From Vespula vulgaris (lineage: Eukaryota > Arthropoda > Insecta > Hymenoptera > Vespidae): 64,000 bases of DNA. The stretch is from positions 2,464,501 to 2,528,500 of the forward strand of contig NC_066591.1 of the NCBI RefSeq assembly GCF_905475345.1. The letters run 5' to 3'. The notes below the pieces were generated by a model. The model was not told the origin of the DNA. It was given only the letters and a program-made list of their open reading frames with translations, and did not search any database. Made by a program: the position numbers and the translations under genes. Shown piece after piece: positions 14,443 to 26,953 of the stretch. How positions within the stretch are numbered: the first letter of the stretch is position 1; every line of letters starts with the position of its first letter.

Positions 14443-15252
14443 AAGAGAGAGATGGTGTCGTGAGGTCACCCTGGCGACGGTATAAATATTTAAACTCCTG
14501 AATTAGGACGAGATGATAAAGCGCTTCCAAGTAAGCATCGGCTCGCCACGGTTGGCTTCTGGCTCGTATCAGCCTCAGTGTTGGCGTCGTCAGCGTCAGC
14601 AACGGCACTCTTCTGTTGCTCCTTAAGACACCCTAATACCGTCCAATCTCGCTTACGTACATGCCGCCTTAATTTCTTCTTCCTTCGTGGGCTAATTCTT
14701 ATACTATGCTAGCTGTCTTCTCTCGAGAACTGTCAATCTCGAGTTCACGAACGAACCAGCCAATCTTCTTCGAACTCGTTCGTGAAACTCGACTCGATCC
14801 TTTTCTTTTTTTTCTTCTTCTTGTTCTTCTTTTCTTTTCTTTTTCTAAAATTTCGTCATTCGACGAATATATTTGTTCGATAAATGAAAAGGGAAAGAGT
14901 GAATAAAAATTGTAATATATAAAGAAAATATTTAACTTACAAATTTCTCTAGAATGAAACATACAATATATATTTGTTATTAATATGGAATATGTAATTC
15001 GTATGGAATAATAATTTACATGTGGAAGTTATAATGTATATATATATATATATATAAGTTTTATAAATAAATCGTAGCAACATTTGTATCGGTCGAACAA
15101 CTTGTTGTACTTGGACAAAATAAAAGAGTAAATATTTTTTTTTGGATTTATTAAATTTGTTAAGAACCGTCATCAAAGAAAACCGAAAAGAGATTAGACA
15201 GGAATCGCTTAGTCCCTCTATAAAAGCTTACAGACGTCGAGTTTGCAAGATA

Positions 15253-15256
<4 letters not shown>

Positions 15257-15301
<45 letters not shown>
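15257..15301. repeat. (TC)n microsatellite
   Basis: Pure TC run of about 45 bp. Confidence 0.9.
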
Positions 15302-15308
<7 letters not shown>

Positions 15309-15728
15309 TCTCGAAAGCCAAAAATATCCCGTAACAAGCAAATAGATGCCCGCCGCGCCGCCGCGTCTCGGTTACAGTTTTCGCAAAATTATCCGGTCAT
15401 TTCTCTTCGAAACGGCGAGAGACGTGCTTTCGTTACAATGTTGTCGATCGGATCGTTTCCGCATGCGAAGTAAAGCATCGCCTCGCACGAAATAACAGCT
15501 TTCGGTTGGACTCGACGACTCCTCTATTTAAAACTAGCATGGTGATCGAGAGGATACACGAGCGTTCAATGTCAACGTTACGCGAGTAGAACAAAACGAA
15601 CAACGAGCTCGAGCATTTAAAACGCGACGTATACGAGGATGGGGCGGTGGGTCGAAGAGAAAGTTATTTCGAAAAATTCGTAGAATATCGAGAAGATGAA
15701 GTGGAATGTATTTATTTAATCTTTTTCC

Positions 15729-15733
<5 letters not shown>

Positions 15734-15775
<42 letters not shown>
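15734..15775. repeat. (TA)n microsatellite
   Basis: Pure TA run of about 42 bp, followed by a short (CA)n-like stretch. Confidence 0.9.
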
Positions 15776-15776
<1 letters not shown>

Positions 15777-17117
15777 GTACACACACATACGTTTCATGTA
15801 TATTTCATATATCTTTATATCTCCGTTGTAAAGATCGTAAAAATGTCTACGATCGCAACGCTTATCTATAATAATTACGTCGAGAAAAGATCAAAATAAA
15901 AATTGTCTTTCTAACGCGTCACACGGGATATCAAGAAGGAAATAATTAACAAAACATGTCCCAGTCGATATTACCGTTTCCACGATATATATGTGCATGA
16001 TTGAATGATAAAAATTAATTGTATGAGATATTCAATAGTCGATAAAATCGGCCAAATATCTTGTTCGTAAATAATTGAATGTAAGAATCGACTTAAGGTC
16101 TTATTTGTGTATGAGACGATTCGGGATAGAAGAAAAAAGAGATGGACAAATAGAGCGAGAGATAGAAAAGGAGTTAGGAGAAGAGTATCAGAGGGTTATA
16201 CGTAGAGCAGGTAGCAGTGGTGCGCGGCTCGTGATGCTGGAGAAGAGATCGTTCGAGCCGCAATCCAGTAGGACGTGCCTTGATGCGCCGTGGTGGCTCG
16301 AGATACGTGCGCGAAGATGCTACTTCTTCTGTGCAACTAGCCGGGGTAATGCTCGGGACCGGCCACCGCGGCAAGTGCATCGAGAGCACCGCCGCGGCCC
16401 CGAGATAATTTGCCCTCCAGAAAATAACAGGGTGGCGTAGGGACGCCGGCTGGAACGACGTGCACTGCACCGTGCTTCTCTCTCTCTCTTTCTCTCTCTT
16501 TATATCTTTCTCACTCTCTCTTTACCATCCAACCCATTCCAGCTAAGGTACCTACGTAAGGTACTTACATACCTAACCTTCGGAAAGATACCAGCACGAA
16601 TACCTTCCCTCGCGAACACATCACATCGTTCGCATGATGAACGAATCGTTAGAACCTCGCTGGATCTTTCTAATAAACAACAAGAGTCTCTCTCTCTCTT
16701 TTTATCTCTATCTCTCTTTTTTTTTTCTTTCTTTTTTTCGAACATGTTAGATCGAATCGTTCGTTGGCTACCAATAGATAGTAGTCTGATCAAAGAGCTA
16801 TACATCGTTGATAGATTTACGATACGAAGCAGTAAATTTCTTGATTGATACAAAATTTTTTCACTCTAAAATGATACTAACGTACTACTCTTCTTAACTC
16901 GTACTCAGCGATTTGCGAAGAACGAGTTAGCTGAGATTTAAGGAGACACGAGTGGTACGAGACAATCGGGGCTTCTCCTCATAAAGCAAACTGGATGTAT
17001 ACCACCGACTCACGCTTCCGAGGACGACACTGATGGCTGGCAATTGATGAGCGGTATCCATCAGCGTCATCTTCAAAGATTGGAAACGTGACTCGATATC
17101 TCTATGTCATCCTCGCT

Positions 17118-17136
17118 GATGGCCGCCAACTATAGC

Positions 17137-17187
<51 letters not shown>
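17118..17187. promoter_or_regulatory. Candidate PHO/GAGA-type element
   Basis: GATGGCCGCC at 17118-17127 contains the ATGGC core bound by PHO/YY1-family proteins. It is followed 13 bp later by a pure TC run (17141-17187), which is a binding substrate for GAGA factor on the other strand. The pairing is seen directly; the regulatory role is inference. Confidence 0.25.
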
Positions 17188-17196
<9 letters not shown>

Positions 17197-20100
17197 GTTC
17201 TCAGCTGCCAATTCTTTTCGACGTATACATAGGTAGATATTTGATCGCGCTAAAGAAGGAGTAGTATTCGTCAGTTCTTCCGCGAGATCGACTAACAACG
17301 AGAACAACGGATCATCGTGGTCCTCGTGTTAGTTCTCTTTCTTCGTCTTTCTCACTTGCTTTCTTTCTCTCTCTCTCTCCCTCTCTTTCTCTTTCTCTCT
17401 CTTCATCTCTCTTTCAGGCTGCCATGGAGTCATTCGTTACGAGAATGCCGCGAACAAGAGCAATAAACGTGTCGGAGTGCAGTAACGGGTGATACGTACG
17501 ACGTGGGCCCCAACCCCCACGACCTTCGCTTTATAGGTCTACTTCGGCACGACCCCCCCGAGACTCGATTTGTCAACTCGTTAGTGGAACTCGTTTAACC
17601 TCGGGGCCACGTTCCATGCCACGGCCGCTGACCGTTCTTCCGTCCCTTCCCCTTTCTTCCAGTTCATCTTCTCGTTTCAAAGAGAAAGAGAAAGATAGAG
17701 AGAGAGAAAGAGAGAGAGAGAGAGAAACAGAGATGGAATAGTCGGCACTTTGGGCCTAACCAGTTGATTCCCTCTGTCGTTGGAAGAGAGAATGCCTCTG
17801 GTATGGCAAAGCAGGGTGTAAAGAGAAAGAGAGAGAGAGAGAGACGTGGTGCTCCAGTTATAACGGCCCTGGCACGGGTGCCACGGTGACGGATGTCGGA
17901 CCGTAGCCCATTACACGGAATAGAGAGCCATTGGTCACTCCGACCGAACGTACCTCAAATTGACGAATGGTAATGAGTTCGGCTTGTTAAGTGACTACGC
18001 GGATCGTACACGGCACTCCTCCTCTTTTCTAAACCACCCTACTTGCTTCCATCGACTTCTACCGACCTATCTACCCACTCTCTCTCTCTCTCTCTCTCTC
18101 TTTCGTTCTCTTTGTCTCTCTCTCTCTCTCTTTCGTTCACCTCGACTGGAATTCAACATCGATACCTACCACGGTATTTACACCTATGTGGAGCCGGATG
18201 CGCAGTCGGTAAAAGGGGCTGCAACGACGATTCATCGCTGCCACGAGATTAACGGCGAACACGATGCAGCCTTGATCCGGAACGACCATGGTATAATCAT
18301 ACGGTATCGCGTGCGGAATTCCGCGAAGAGCTTTTAGACAAAGGCAAAAAGGAAACGTATTTGTCCGTTGAAACATCTTTTGCTTGGTTACTTCAATGCC
18401 TTCATACTGGTATTAAATAGCATAGGACATCTTGAATTATCTGTGATTTATCCTGATCATCATTCGTTTAACGATCGTCACTTTGAGATATTAATATTCA
18501 GATCGGGGGTCGAGGATAAAGGATTTGTCTCTTTTTGATTTTGATTTTAAGTAATGTACGAAGATAAAAAAAAGGAAACTCGTGTATTCTCTTTCTGTGG
18601 TTAGGTATACGTCGAACGTTGGACAAAAGGATAATTCTGAATGAAAAATTTTCAGTGAAGAAGATGAAAGCGTAAGGCTCAAAGGACAACGAGCTTTGAG
18701 CTCGTCGTCGTCTCCATCGTCGTTGGTCAGCAACGTCGAGGCACGAAACGCCATAAATTATTAAGCTAGTGCTAGGTAGACAGAAGCGAAGGATTCGCGA
18801 TCGATACCTTTAAAAGCACGGCTCCTCTTAGATCCCCCTGCGGACGGCCAAGCCGCAATACCTAACGGAGTTTATTCGACATTGTTGAATGGCGGCAGTT
18901 GTAAAAATGATAACGGATGACCCGTAGAGGCTGGAGGGCTCCTGGGTAATGAAGTACGGTCAGTACGGTCTGCCCCTTTACTCGAACGTTGAGAAAAGCT
19001 CCTAGACTGACATCCTTCTCTCTCTTTCTCTTCCTCTCCCTCCCTCTCTCTGTCTCTCTTCTTGTATTCTCCAATGACAACGAGAATCCACTTTAACTGT
19101 CAGTGAGCTAAGAAACACGAACGATTTTATTTTCTTCTCGTTTAGTTTCTAAATTCAAACATTATTTAACATCGACAGACGTTTATATATTAAAGAGTAT
19201 ATCGAGAGAAAAAAATTGACATCGAGTTAACAAATTATTTTAATTATCTCTATGTCTGTAAAAATTTCAAATTCATTCGGATAATAGAAGAATCTTTTCA
19301 CATATATCGTAAGTTGTAACATTGACGAATTGGTCTAACTTAATTAGAATTTTCTCTGACTACTAGACCGAGTGTCATTTCTGCCGGTTGTAATATGAAA
19401 CGCGAGGGAGTAAATTGAAGTTGAATAATCGATCGACGCATAAAGGGAATACTTTTCTGAAAGAAAAGAGAGGGGTCTTTATATACGTCGAAGCGATACG
19501 CAATACGGGGTCCATAAAATTCCGCACTATTACCGGGAAACACAACGTAGCCTGTAATTAGCACTTGACGATGCATTAGTACCGCGCCGTCTCCCTCATC
19601 TCGTCGGAGAACGCCCTTGCAATAAAGTCGAAACGACCGACCGTCCGACGTACCTCGCCTTCTTCATCCGTCCCACTTGGAAAACTGCTCGAGGAAGCCT
19701 TTTCAAGGATACCGAGGAAGAATCTACGAACGAAACTGGACACTCGCTCTTTCTCCCTTTTTCGATCTTTGAAAAGAGACGATGAAGACGGAACGTTGAT
19801 CGTCCATCTTGTAATAAATTTTTAATAGAAAAATATATCGAGTAATAAGAACATAATTTACAGTATGTGTAATTTAACAAAGAAATATATATATATAACG
19901 TATATATAATATAAATATATATTGCATAGCCGTGTATATGACTACAAGCGGATCATAAGAAAAAAAGTTTATACGTAACACTTTCATCGAAGAATGTTGG
20001 GCGGATTAATTTGACATACGGTATATAATGACAATTATCTCGAAGAAAAATTTACAACATCGAAGTTGTATTCACGAAGCAATTTCCTATTCCCGGTTCG

Positions 20101-20216
20101 TGAACGTGTCCCGATGTAAGACGTCCGTAGACGATCGTGCAGCGTGCGAAAAAATACTCGTCGGGCTGAGCCGCTACCGATCTGAAAATCGTTCGGTAAT
20201 CGCAGGTTGCAGATAG

Positions 20217-20272
20217 AAAGGGAGAAAGAGAAAAAGAGAGAAAGAAAGAGAAAGAGAGAAAGAGAGAGAAAA

Positions 20273-20303
<31 letters not shown>

Positions 20304-20308
20304 GAGAG
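20217..20308. repeat. Interrupted (GA)n/(GAAA)n purine tract
   Basis: About 90 bp made almost wholly of purines: GA units broken by AAA. A frame through the region is low complexity and is not called as a gene. Confidence 0.85.
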
Positions 20309-20643
20309 ATGGAGTATCGACGGTGATGGTTCAGCCTCTGAGAGTGCGTGCTCGTCGAAGCACAAGCGACAATCGCCGGTTCCCAAGCAGCTCAGGACGA
20401 CCTCTCGGCCTCTCCAGAGTAGCCGCGCCCACTGTAAAAGAAACGCAGAGGTACCCGCGTGAGGAGGCACCGGATCGACCGGATGAGACACGTAAAGGGT
20501 CCCGACTCAGCATCCACGTTTTCGCATTGCTTCGGATAGCTTACTGTTAAGAGCGTTCAAGTTTCTCACAAAATCCTTTATTTTCTTTTTCATTCCATAT
20601 TTTCTCTCTCTCGTTGTTCACTATCACAATTATATTAATTTAT

Positions 20644-20877
20644 ATCGATTATATATTTTATATCGACATTTGACATTTACGTTATCGTTAAATGTAATTA
20701 ATCGTATCCGATTATTCTGTATATGATTATTCTATAAGTTAGAGTAATTAATTGTATCGTTATTTCAAATCGATTGTTTGATATCGACGTTAGACATTTA
20801 TGTCATTGTTAAACGTAATTAATCGTACCTGAGTAATCGTATATGATTATCGTATAAGTATAATTGATTGTATCGTC
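20644..20877. repeat. Diverged tandem duplication, period about 121 bp
   Basis: Two AT-rich copies, about 20644-20760 and 20769-20877, share blocks in the same order: ATCGATT, TATCGAC, GACATTTA, GTAATTAATCGTA, TATATGATTAT and TGTATCGT. The offset is 121 bp over the middle blocks and drifts at the ends because of small indels. Confidence 0.75.
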
Positions 20878-21270
20878 AGAAAAAAATTCTTACGGATAAT
20901 ATACTCTTCTTTTCCTTTTGTTTCCACATTAACGCAGATAATATGTCGTATATTTTGATAAAATATTAATGGGATAAGTCGTTATCATAGTTATTATGCG
21001 ATCTAACGTTAACTCTTTATGCTCTTAGATGATTTCGAGAGATACGAAATATGGGGTGGCGATCGTAAAGAGAATCGAAAAAAAAAAATTGAGCGTGGAA
21101 GATTCAGGGTCGATGATGAAACGATTCGGCGGTGGGGTCGTATCAATCAGATCTCGAGGTTGCGTGCTTGAGGTCACGGAGATGGATGGGAATAAGGCGA
21201 TTGCCCCTCCCACAAAAAGCGAGCAAACTCCAAGCAGGTGCAATTGCTGTGTTCGCGGCCCGAAGAGGTT

Positions 21271-21467
21271 GAAGGTGGGAAGAGGGGAGAGAAAGAGGAG
21301 GTGGAAGAGAAAGAGGACGGAGAGGAGGAGAAGGAAAAGAAGGAGGAGGATGAAAAGAAGAAGGAAAAAGAAGAAGAAGAAGAAGAAGGAGAAAAAGGAG
21401 AACAAGGAAGAAGAGGTGGAGGAGGTGCAAGAGAAAGAGGAGGAGGAGGAGGAGGAGGAGGAGGAAT
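21271..21467. repeat. Poly-purine tract, about 197 bp
   Basis: Almost entirely A and G on the + strand, with only a handful of pyrimidines, moving from mixed GA/GGA to GAA and then (GGA)n. The frames through it encode Lys/Arg/Glu-only stretches and are artefacts of composition. Confidence 0.9.
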
Positions 21468-21676
21468 CGTCGAAACAATTACAGAGCCTGCCAAGGCGGC
21501 GTGTGCACTATGCAATTCTGTCCGGAGCTACCGTACTTATAATTGCTTCGGGAAGCAATAATAACGCTTCGCGGAAAAATTCGGTTATAGGTCGAGAGTC
21601 GATCACCGTTCGATACGCGGCACTCTTTGATAAAACGTTTATGTATCGAGCACGCTTTCGACTTTGATTTAAAAAG

Positions 21677-21682
<6 letters not shown>

Positions 21683-21713
<31 letters not shown>
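21683..21713. repeat. (GA)n microsatellite
   Basis: Pure GA run of about 31 bp. Confidence 0.9.
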
Positions 21714-21717
<4 letters not shown>

Positions 21718-21827
21718 AGAAAGAAAGAAAGAAAGAAAAAAGAAATACGTGAAAGGGGAAGGAGAGAGATTGTAGCTTTTCGAATAGGTCGATTTCGGTA
21801 ATGATGACCGATTGAACTTGCATGTAA

Positions 21828-21839
21828 GTAAGTACTTAC
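21828..21839. other. GTAAGTACTTAC palindrome, copy 2
   Basis: Exact copy of the 12-bp palindrome at 13125, again preceded by an extra GTAA. Confidence 0.8.
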
Positions 21840-22231
21840 CTATGTACGTATAAGTAGATAATAATATTCACAAAGGTGTACCAAACTAGATATTAAAGAA
21901 ATTGATTTGATTTTTCTTTTTTTTTTATCTCTTCAAGTTATACTCGAATTTATCTTACGGAGAAAGCATCATTCGTCTTATATGATAGTTAACATCTTCT
22001 AATCAACAATATAGTTATTAGCAATAGTTAAGAAGAGTTCACCTATATCAAGAAACGTTTCGTACTGCAATTTCTACTTGAAAAGTGAAGAAAAGGTGCG
22101 GGCTTTGGAGAAACGGAGAGTGAACGTCGAACGTTTTGTAGGATTCGTGACGACGATGTCGAACGTAATTCCATGTTCGGTCAGAAGAAAAAGGAAGATA
22201 GAGAGAGGAAGAAAGAAAGAGAGAGAGAGAG

Positions 22232-22238
<7 letters not shown>

Positions 22239-22269
<31 letters not shown>
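22239..22269. repeat. (GA)n microsatellite
   Basis: Pure GA run of about 31 bp at the end of an interrupted purine tract. Confidence 0.9.
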
Positions 22270-22271
<2 letters not shown>

Positions 22272-22408
22272 ACGACTTCGGTAGTATTCCATCGTAAAAC
22301 ATGAGAGTTTTAGCGAAAGCAACGGACTCGAGCAAAGTAATATAAATTTGTCGAAGCTGCCGCGCGATGATCGTGAAGGGTTGCGCCTCGTGAAGTACCT
22401 CTACGGTA

Positions 22409-22448
22409 CCTCATGGAGTCTCATGGAACCTCGTGGAGGCTCGTGGCT
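22409..22448. repeat. Four-copy 10-bp minisatellite-like repeat
   Basis: Four consecutive units share the core TCRTGG at an exact 10-bp spacing (cores start at 22411, 22421, 22431 and 22441). Flanking pieces CCTCGTGAAG (about 22386) and CTCACGAG resemble degenerate units. Confidence 0.7.
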
Positions 22449-22712
22449 CACGAGTAAAGAACGAGGACTCGGTTGAACTCGCTCGGACTCGCGCGATTTC
22501 AGCCTCTATACTGCTCGCTCTCGCTCTCCTTTGGTCATTATCCTTTTATTACCAGGCGCGTTATTTAGAGACGATCCTTTTGCGAGCGTTATAGTACGGC
22601 TGGGCGATCGCTCAACTGGAAAACGACCCATACTCGTCGGTACTCGGACCGCATCATCGACTGAAAGAGTGAGAGTGAGTGAGTATAAGAAAGAGAGAAA
22701 GAGAGAGAAAGA

Positions 22713-22743
<31 letters not shown>

Positions 22744-24500
22744 CCGGGCATTGCTGCATCTCGTAAATAAAATAACGTTCGATCGTGCGGCCTGGTCCCG
22801 TAGCTATCGCACGATTTACGAGCGGACGCCGTTTGCCGCTCGCGCGCGCGCCCTCGCACTCTTCCTCAGAACCGATCCGTAACGACATACGTGCATTTTT
22901 TCTACTCGCACTTCTTCGACGACCATCTAGAACGTAGCCACTATCCTTTTTTCCATCCAAAGAAATCCGAATGTATCGAATGAAAGTATCGAAAGTATCG
23001 TCAAACTTGATTATTCTTTTATTTTCTTTTTTTTCCTTTTTATTTTTTCTTTCTCGATTAAGTCACGAAATATTTGTCCATTTCTACGTAGACTACTCAT
23101 CTTCGTAGAAAGGGTCGATACTCGAGAAGAAAAATCTCTTTGATGAATATAAGATTAGAAAGAACTAACGCAACTTTGCTCTATTATTACTATTTTCTAG
23201 TACAACGTTATTTATATTCATCCTTTTCGTTTTCTTTGTAATTGAGTTACAAACAATGAATCTGATAATGTTCGCAAATAAACGCAGAGTAAAATACGTT
23301 CTGCGAGAGCGTTGATAATACAATTATAAAAAAATTTTTCTGACTAGGATGTGATTGGAAAAATGTAATAAAACTCTTTTTGTTTTCGTTTCTATTTTTT
23401 ACCATTTCCTAATACGTAAATATTTCGAATATACAAACGTATAAAGAAACATTGATGAATAGTGGAACGACACGTGCGAATGTTTGTTTCATTCGGTGGC
23501 TCTTTAGTTAGCTGAGCCGTAGAAAATACGGTCCGTGTGCTTACTTCCGGTTCTATCCACTCGAGCGTCGAAATATCCGCACGCTTTTGGATCCCCTGGA
23601 CCCGGGTGAATCAATCTCAGCGCTCTTAAGAGCCGTCTCGGTCAAGTGGCATCGCGATAGCAATTAGTTCCAAGAATACGTTCGCGTACGTGTCCACCCA
23701 GCTGTCTTCTTGTGCCTGTGTCTTGTGTCGGCTAAGTTAACGTGCATTAACTTCGAGCTTTTGATCGAGTTACGACGTACTTTCAAAGAAAAGATTTCCT
23801 TTTTCCTTTCTTTATTTCTTTTTTTTTTCTTTTTTTCTTTACGAGTCACGACTTACGTCGAGACTTGGAGTGATTTCTTATTGATCGATCTTCAAACTCG
23901 AATAAACTTTCGTTTATGCGTTCTGTTTTTTTTTTTATTTTGGACTGCTTGCAAAATGTGTAAACAGATGCGTTACCACGAAAAGTGATTTATAATAAAA
24001 TTGAAAGTTCTACTTAGAAAAAGAAATTTGTTTTCACTTAAATTTGTTGCAGATAAAAAATTTACATTCGCGTGATCAATTGAACCTATGAACTATCTAG
24101 ATGAATAACAATTAATTGATCTGATTGATACGATACAATTTTTCATTACGTTCGACTTTATGTCTAGTCGTAACAAAAAAATAAAAAAGAAAGAAAGGGA
24201 AAAGGAAAAAAATTCTACCATTCTTCTCCAAGACGGATTAATCGAGGATGGAACGGAGAAAGTGAGTAGTCTCGCTCGCGATTCCTACTCATGTAGTATA
24301 AAACGTTAGACAAACCGCACCGTCGGTGATTTACGCGGTACGATAGCACGCGGAAGCGAACGACTTCTGTGCTTCGCTGCTACTCTCTTTCACAATATAT
24401 GGTGAACGTTGGCAATACCATTGGCAATACACATACACGTATATATAAGTACGCATTTCACGAGTTTAAAGGAAACACTTTATAACAGTAGACATGTAAA

Positions 24501-24520
24501 TATGTAATACGTATTACATA
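24501..24520. other. Perfect 20-bp palindrome
   Basis: TATGTAATAC is followed directly by its reverse complement. The site is AT-rich and has no spacer. Confidence 0.85.
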
Positions 24521-24875
24521 CATCCATATTTCGATGTATAAAATTCAAAATAGTTAACATGGATACATCGCTACCAAAACGTTTATATCACCGTAAAGGT
24601 GAATTAAAAATCAAACAAAAAGAAAAATTAGCCGAGAAGAATAGTAACACATCTCGGCTCTCTCAAAGAAATCTTCGTGTATTTCGTTTATCCGTGTATA
24701 TACTTGTGTTAGTGCTCCGAGTGCCGGTAATTATTTCGACGGAATCGGCTCTGACGGGCTTAATGGCCGTGAGTCGGTCTCAGAGCACCAGCAATTAATC
24801 ACTATTCATTAGGAAGCCGAAGCGGAAGCTTCAACGAGGAAAACGAAATTACTCGCTGTGCGTCTTCCTTTTCTA

Positions 24876-24904
<29 letters not shown>

Positions 24905-24925
<21 letters not shown>

Positions 24926-24931
24926 CTATCT
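24905..24931. repeat. (CTAT)n microsatellite
   Basis: Tetranucleotide run following a CT tract. Confidence 0.9.
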
Positions 24932-26010
24932 CTCTTCCTCTCTATTTCCACCATCCCTCCCATTCTCTAGTATCATAGAAAAACCTCCTTTTTTTCTTAA
25001 CGAAAGTGATACGTAACGAGGAACAATCGTATGTCGTGAATTGAATGATCCAATGACATATCGAAAATCCTTAACAATATATAAATCATCGATAATTTAT
25101 TTAAAACGATATTTAATTTACAAATTGAAAGTACGATATAAAAAGAGGATATCTTGTCGCATAACGCGTCGGACTATTCCCCCGAAAAAAAAAAAAACTT
25201 TTGAGTTAGATTCTCAGTCGTGTAAGTTTAAGGGGATTTCAGACCCTCCTTCCGAACGCTTTAAACAATTTTAAGGCTCATTTCCCGCCCCCTTAAAGCG
25301 AATATCCCTTCGAACCCACGCAGAGAAAGAAGGGAGAAACTTAGGAGGTAAGGTTGATATAGAAAATACTGTAAGAGGAATGGAAGAAAGAGGAAATGAT
25401 AGAATGAGCTACGTGGATGGGGAGCATCCAGATCGCAACCCCTTGCTGAAAACTGGTAAGGTAACCCTCGTATTTACCAATTACCTAAGTAATCTGCGGC
25501 TGGTTAGATTCCATCTCTGTCCTTGCGACTTCCCATGGTTCTCCTTTTGCGGTGATGCTGCTGCCTTGGTAGTCCCTAACTCACTAACTTTAACTAGCCC
25601 ACGGCTAAGGTACAACTCGAACGCCTCGAGGCCACAGCTCTGACAAACGGGAGACATTATATCTACCCTTTCTAACTTCTGTCTGTCTCTATCTCTCTCT
25701 TTCTCTCTCTCTCTCTTTCTCTTTCTCTCTCTCTATAGCAATTGACGGTGTTCAACCTTCTATAGAAGCCCGATGAAAATCAAATTTGTTCTGGTCGTGC
25801 GTTCTCGACACGTTCGGAACAACGTCTATTAAATGTTTTCTTTTTTCTTTTTTTTTTTTTTATTTAGAAATAAAGAAGAAAATTGTTAACACTTCCAATG
25901 ATGCACTTGTAAGAAAATTATCGTATAAATCAGTTTTACAAAATTATTTTTTTTATTTAAGAATTTAAAAACCATCGGCGGTCACTGAAATATTCTTTAA
26001 TAAGATCATA

Positions 26011-26072
26011 TCACTTACTTTGTTATTCATTAAAAGGTGAATCACTTGCTTTGTTATTCATTAGAAGGTGAA
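26011..26072. repeat. Two-copy 31-bp tandem duplication
   Basis: Units 26011-26041 and 26042-26072 are directly adjacent and differ at only two positions, both A/G. The unit begins TCACTT and ends AAGGTGAA. Confidence 0.9.
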
Positions 26073-26216
26073 TAAGAGTGAGTACTTGTCGTGCTATGAA
26101 AGACTTGCCGTTCTCTGGTCAGTAAAACGAAAGATAAAGAGAAAGAGAAAGAGAGAAAGGGTCGCACGATCGAGAGGTCGTCTCGGGTCGTCGCAAATCT
26201 CCCCTTCGCGGAATGT

Positions 26217-26221
<5 letters not shown>

Positions 26222-26267
<46 letters not shown>
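26222..26267. repeat. (CT)n microsatellite
   Basis: Pure CT run of about 46 bp. Confidence 0.9.
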
Positions 26268-26270
<3 letters not shown>

Positions 26271-26379
26271 CTCTCGTTCTTTCTATCTTTATACCACTTT
26301 CGAATACTCGTACGTAAAGTCACGTCGAGAACGGCAATGGTGAGAAATGTATGAATAATGCGACTAGAATAGATGATGA

Positions 26380-26497
26380 AAATAATAATAGTAGTAGTAA
26401 TAATAATAATAAGAACAACAATAATAACAACAGTAACAACAAAAACAATAATAATAATAATAATAATAACAAGAATAATAAAAATGGTAATAATAAA
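26380..26497. repeat. AAT/AAC/AGT trinucleotide repeat
   Basis: About 118 bp of interrupted trinucleotide repeat, mainly AAT with AAC and AGT units. Confidence 0.85.
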
Positions 26498-26953
26498 TAG
26501 AAATGAAGAAAAAAGGAGAAAAACGAAGAGATAAATTAGATAATTACACGCGTTGATTGGTATGAAATATGATTACAAGTGTTACATCGACTTATAATAA
26601 TCTACTACGCACGCTAGCTGGCCATTCAAATGTAGGATACCTATATGCATAAAATACAAATAAAGCTAAGGACCTGCGATTAAGAATTAAAGGTAAATTA
26701 AGACGGATCGACGATGATAAAAAATTATGATAATATAAATAAGATAAGGAGAGAAAATATTGAAGAGAATGAAATTACTTTGGATTAAAAAAAGAAGGAA
26801 GGAAAAAAGAAGAAGAAAGAAAAGAAGGAAAAGAAAAAAAGAAGATGACTCGGGATAGTTGAGGATGGAAGATGAGAGGATAAAAGGCAAAGGAAAGGAA
26901 AAAGAGAAAATAGAGATAGAGAGCGGAGGTAGAAGAAGATAGCGAAGGTAGCA

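Larger units (their letters stand above)
11501..20640. other. Non-coding stretch, no supported gene
   Basis: Mostly repeat-rich or AT-rich DNA. GC-richer islands lie near 12860-13020, 14460-14660, 16180-16460, 17400-17960, 18150-18330 and 20330-20540. Their frames (for example 16075-16440 +) lack paired splice signals and no domain is recognised, so they are better viewed as possible regulatory islands than as exons. Confidence 0.55.

Noticed and set aside
18137..18337. Protein-like tail of a + strand frame after a CT repeat
   Set aside because: No AG acceptor lies between the CT tract and the candidate exon, and no domain is recognised.
21029..21667. 212-codon open frame on the + strand
   Set aside because: Its middle is pure Lys/Arg/Glu from a poly-purine tract, and no domain or splice context supports it.
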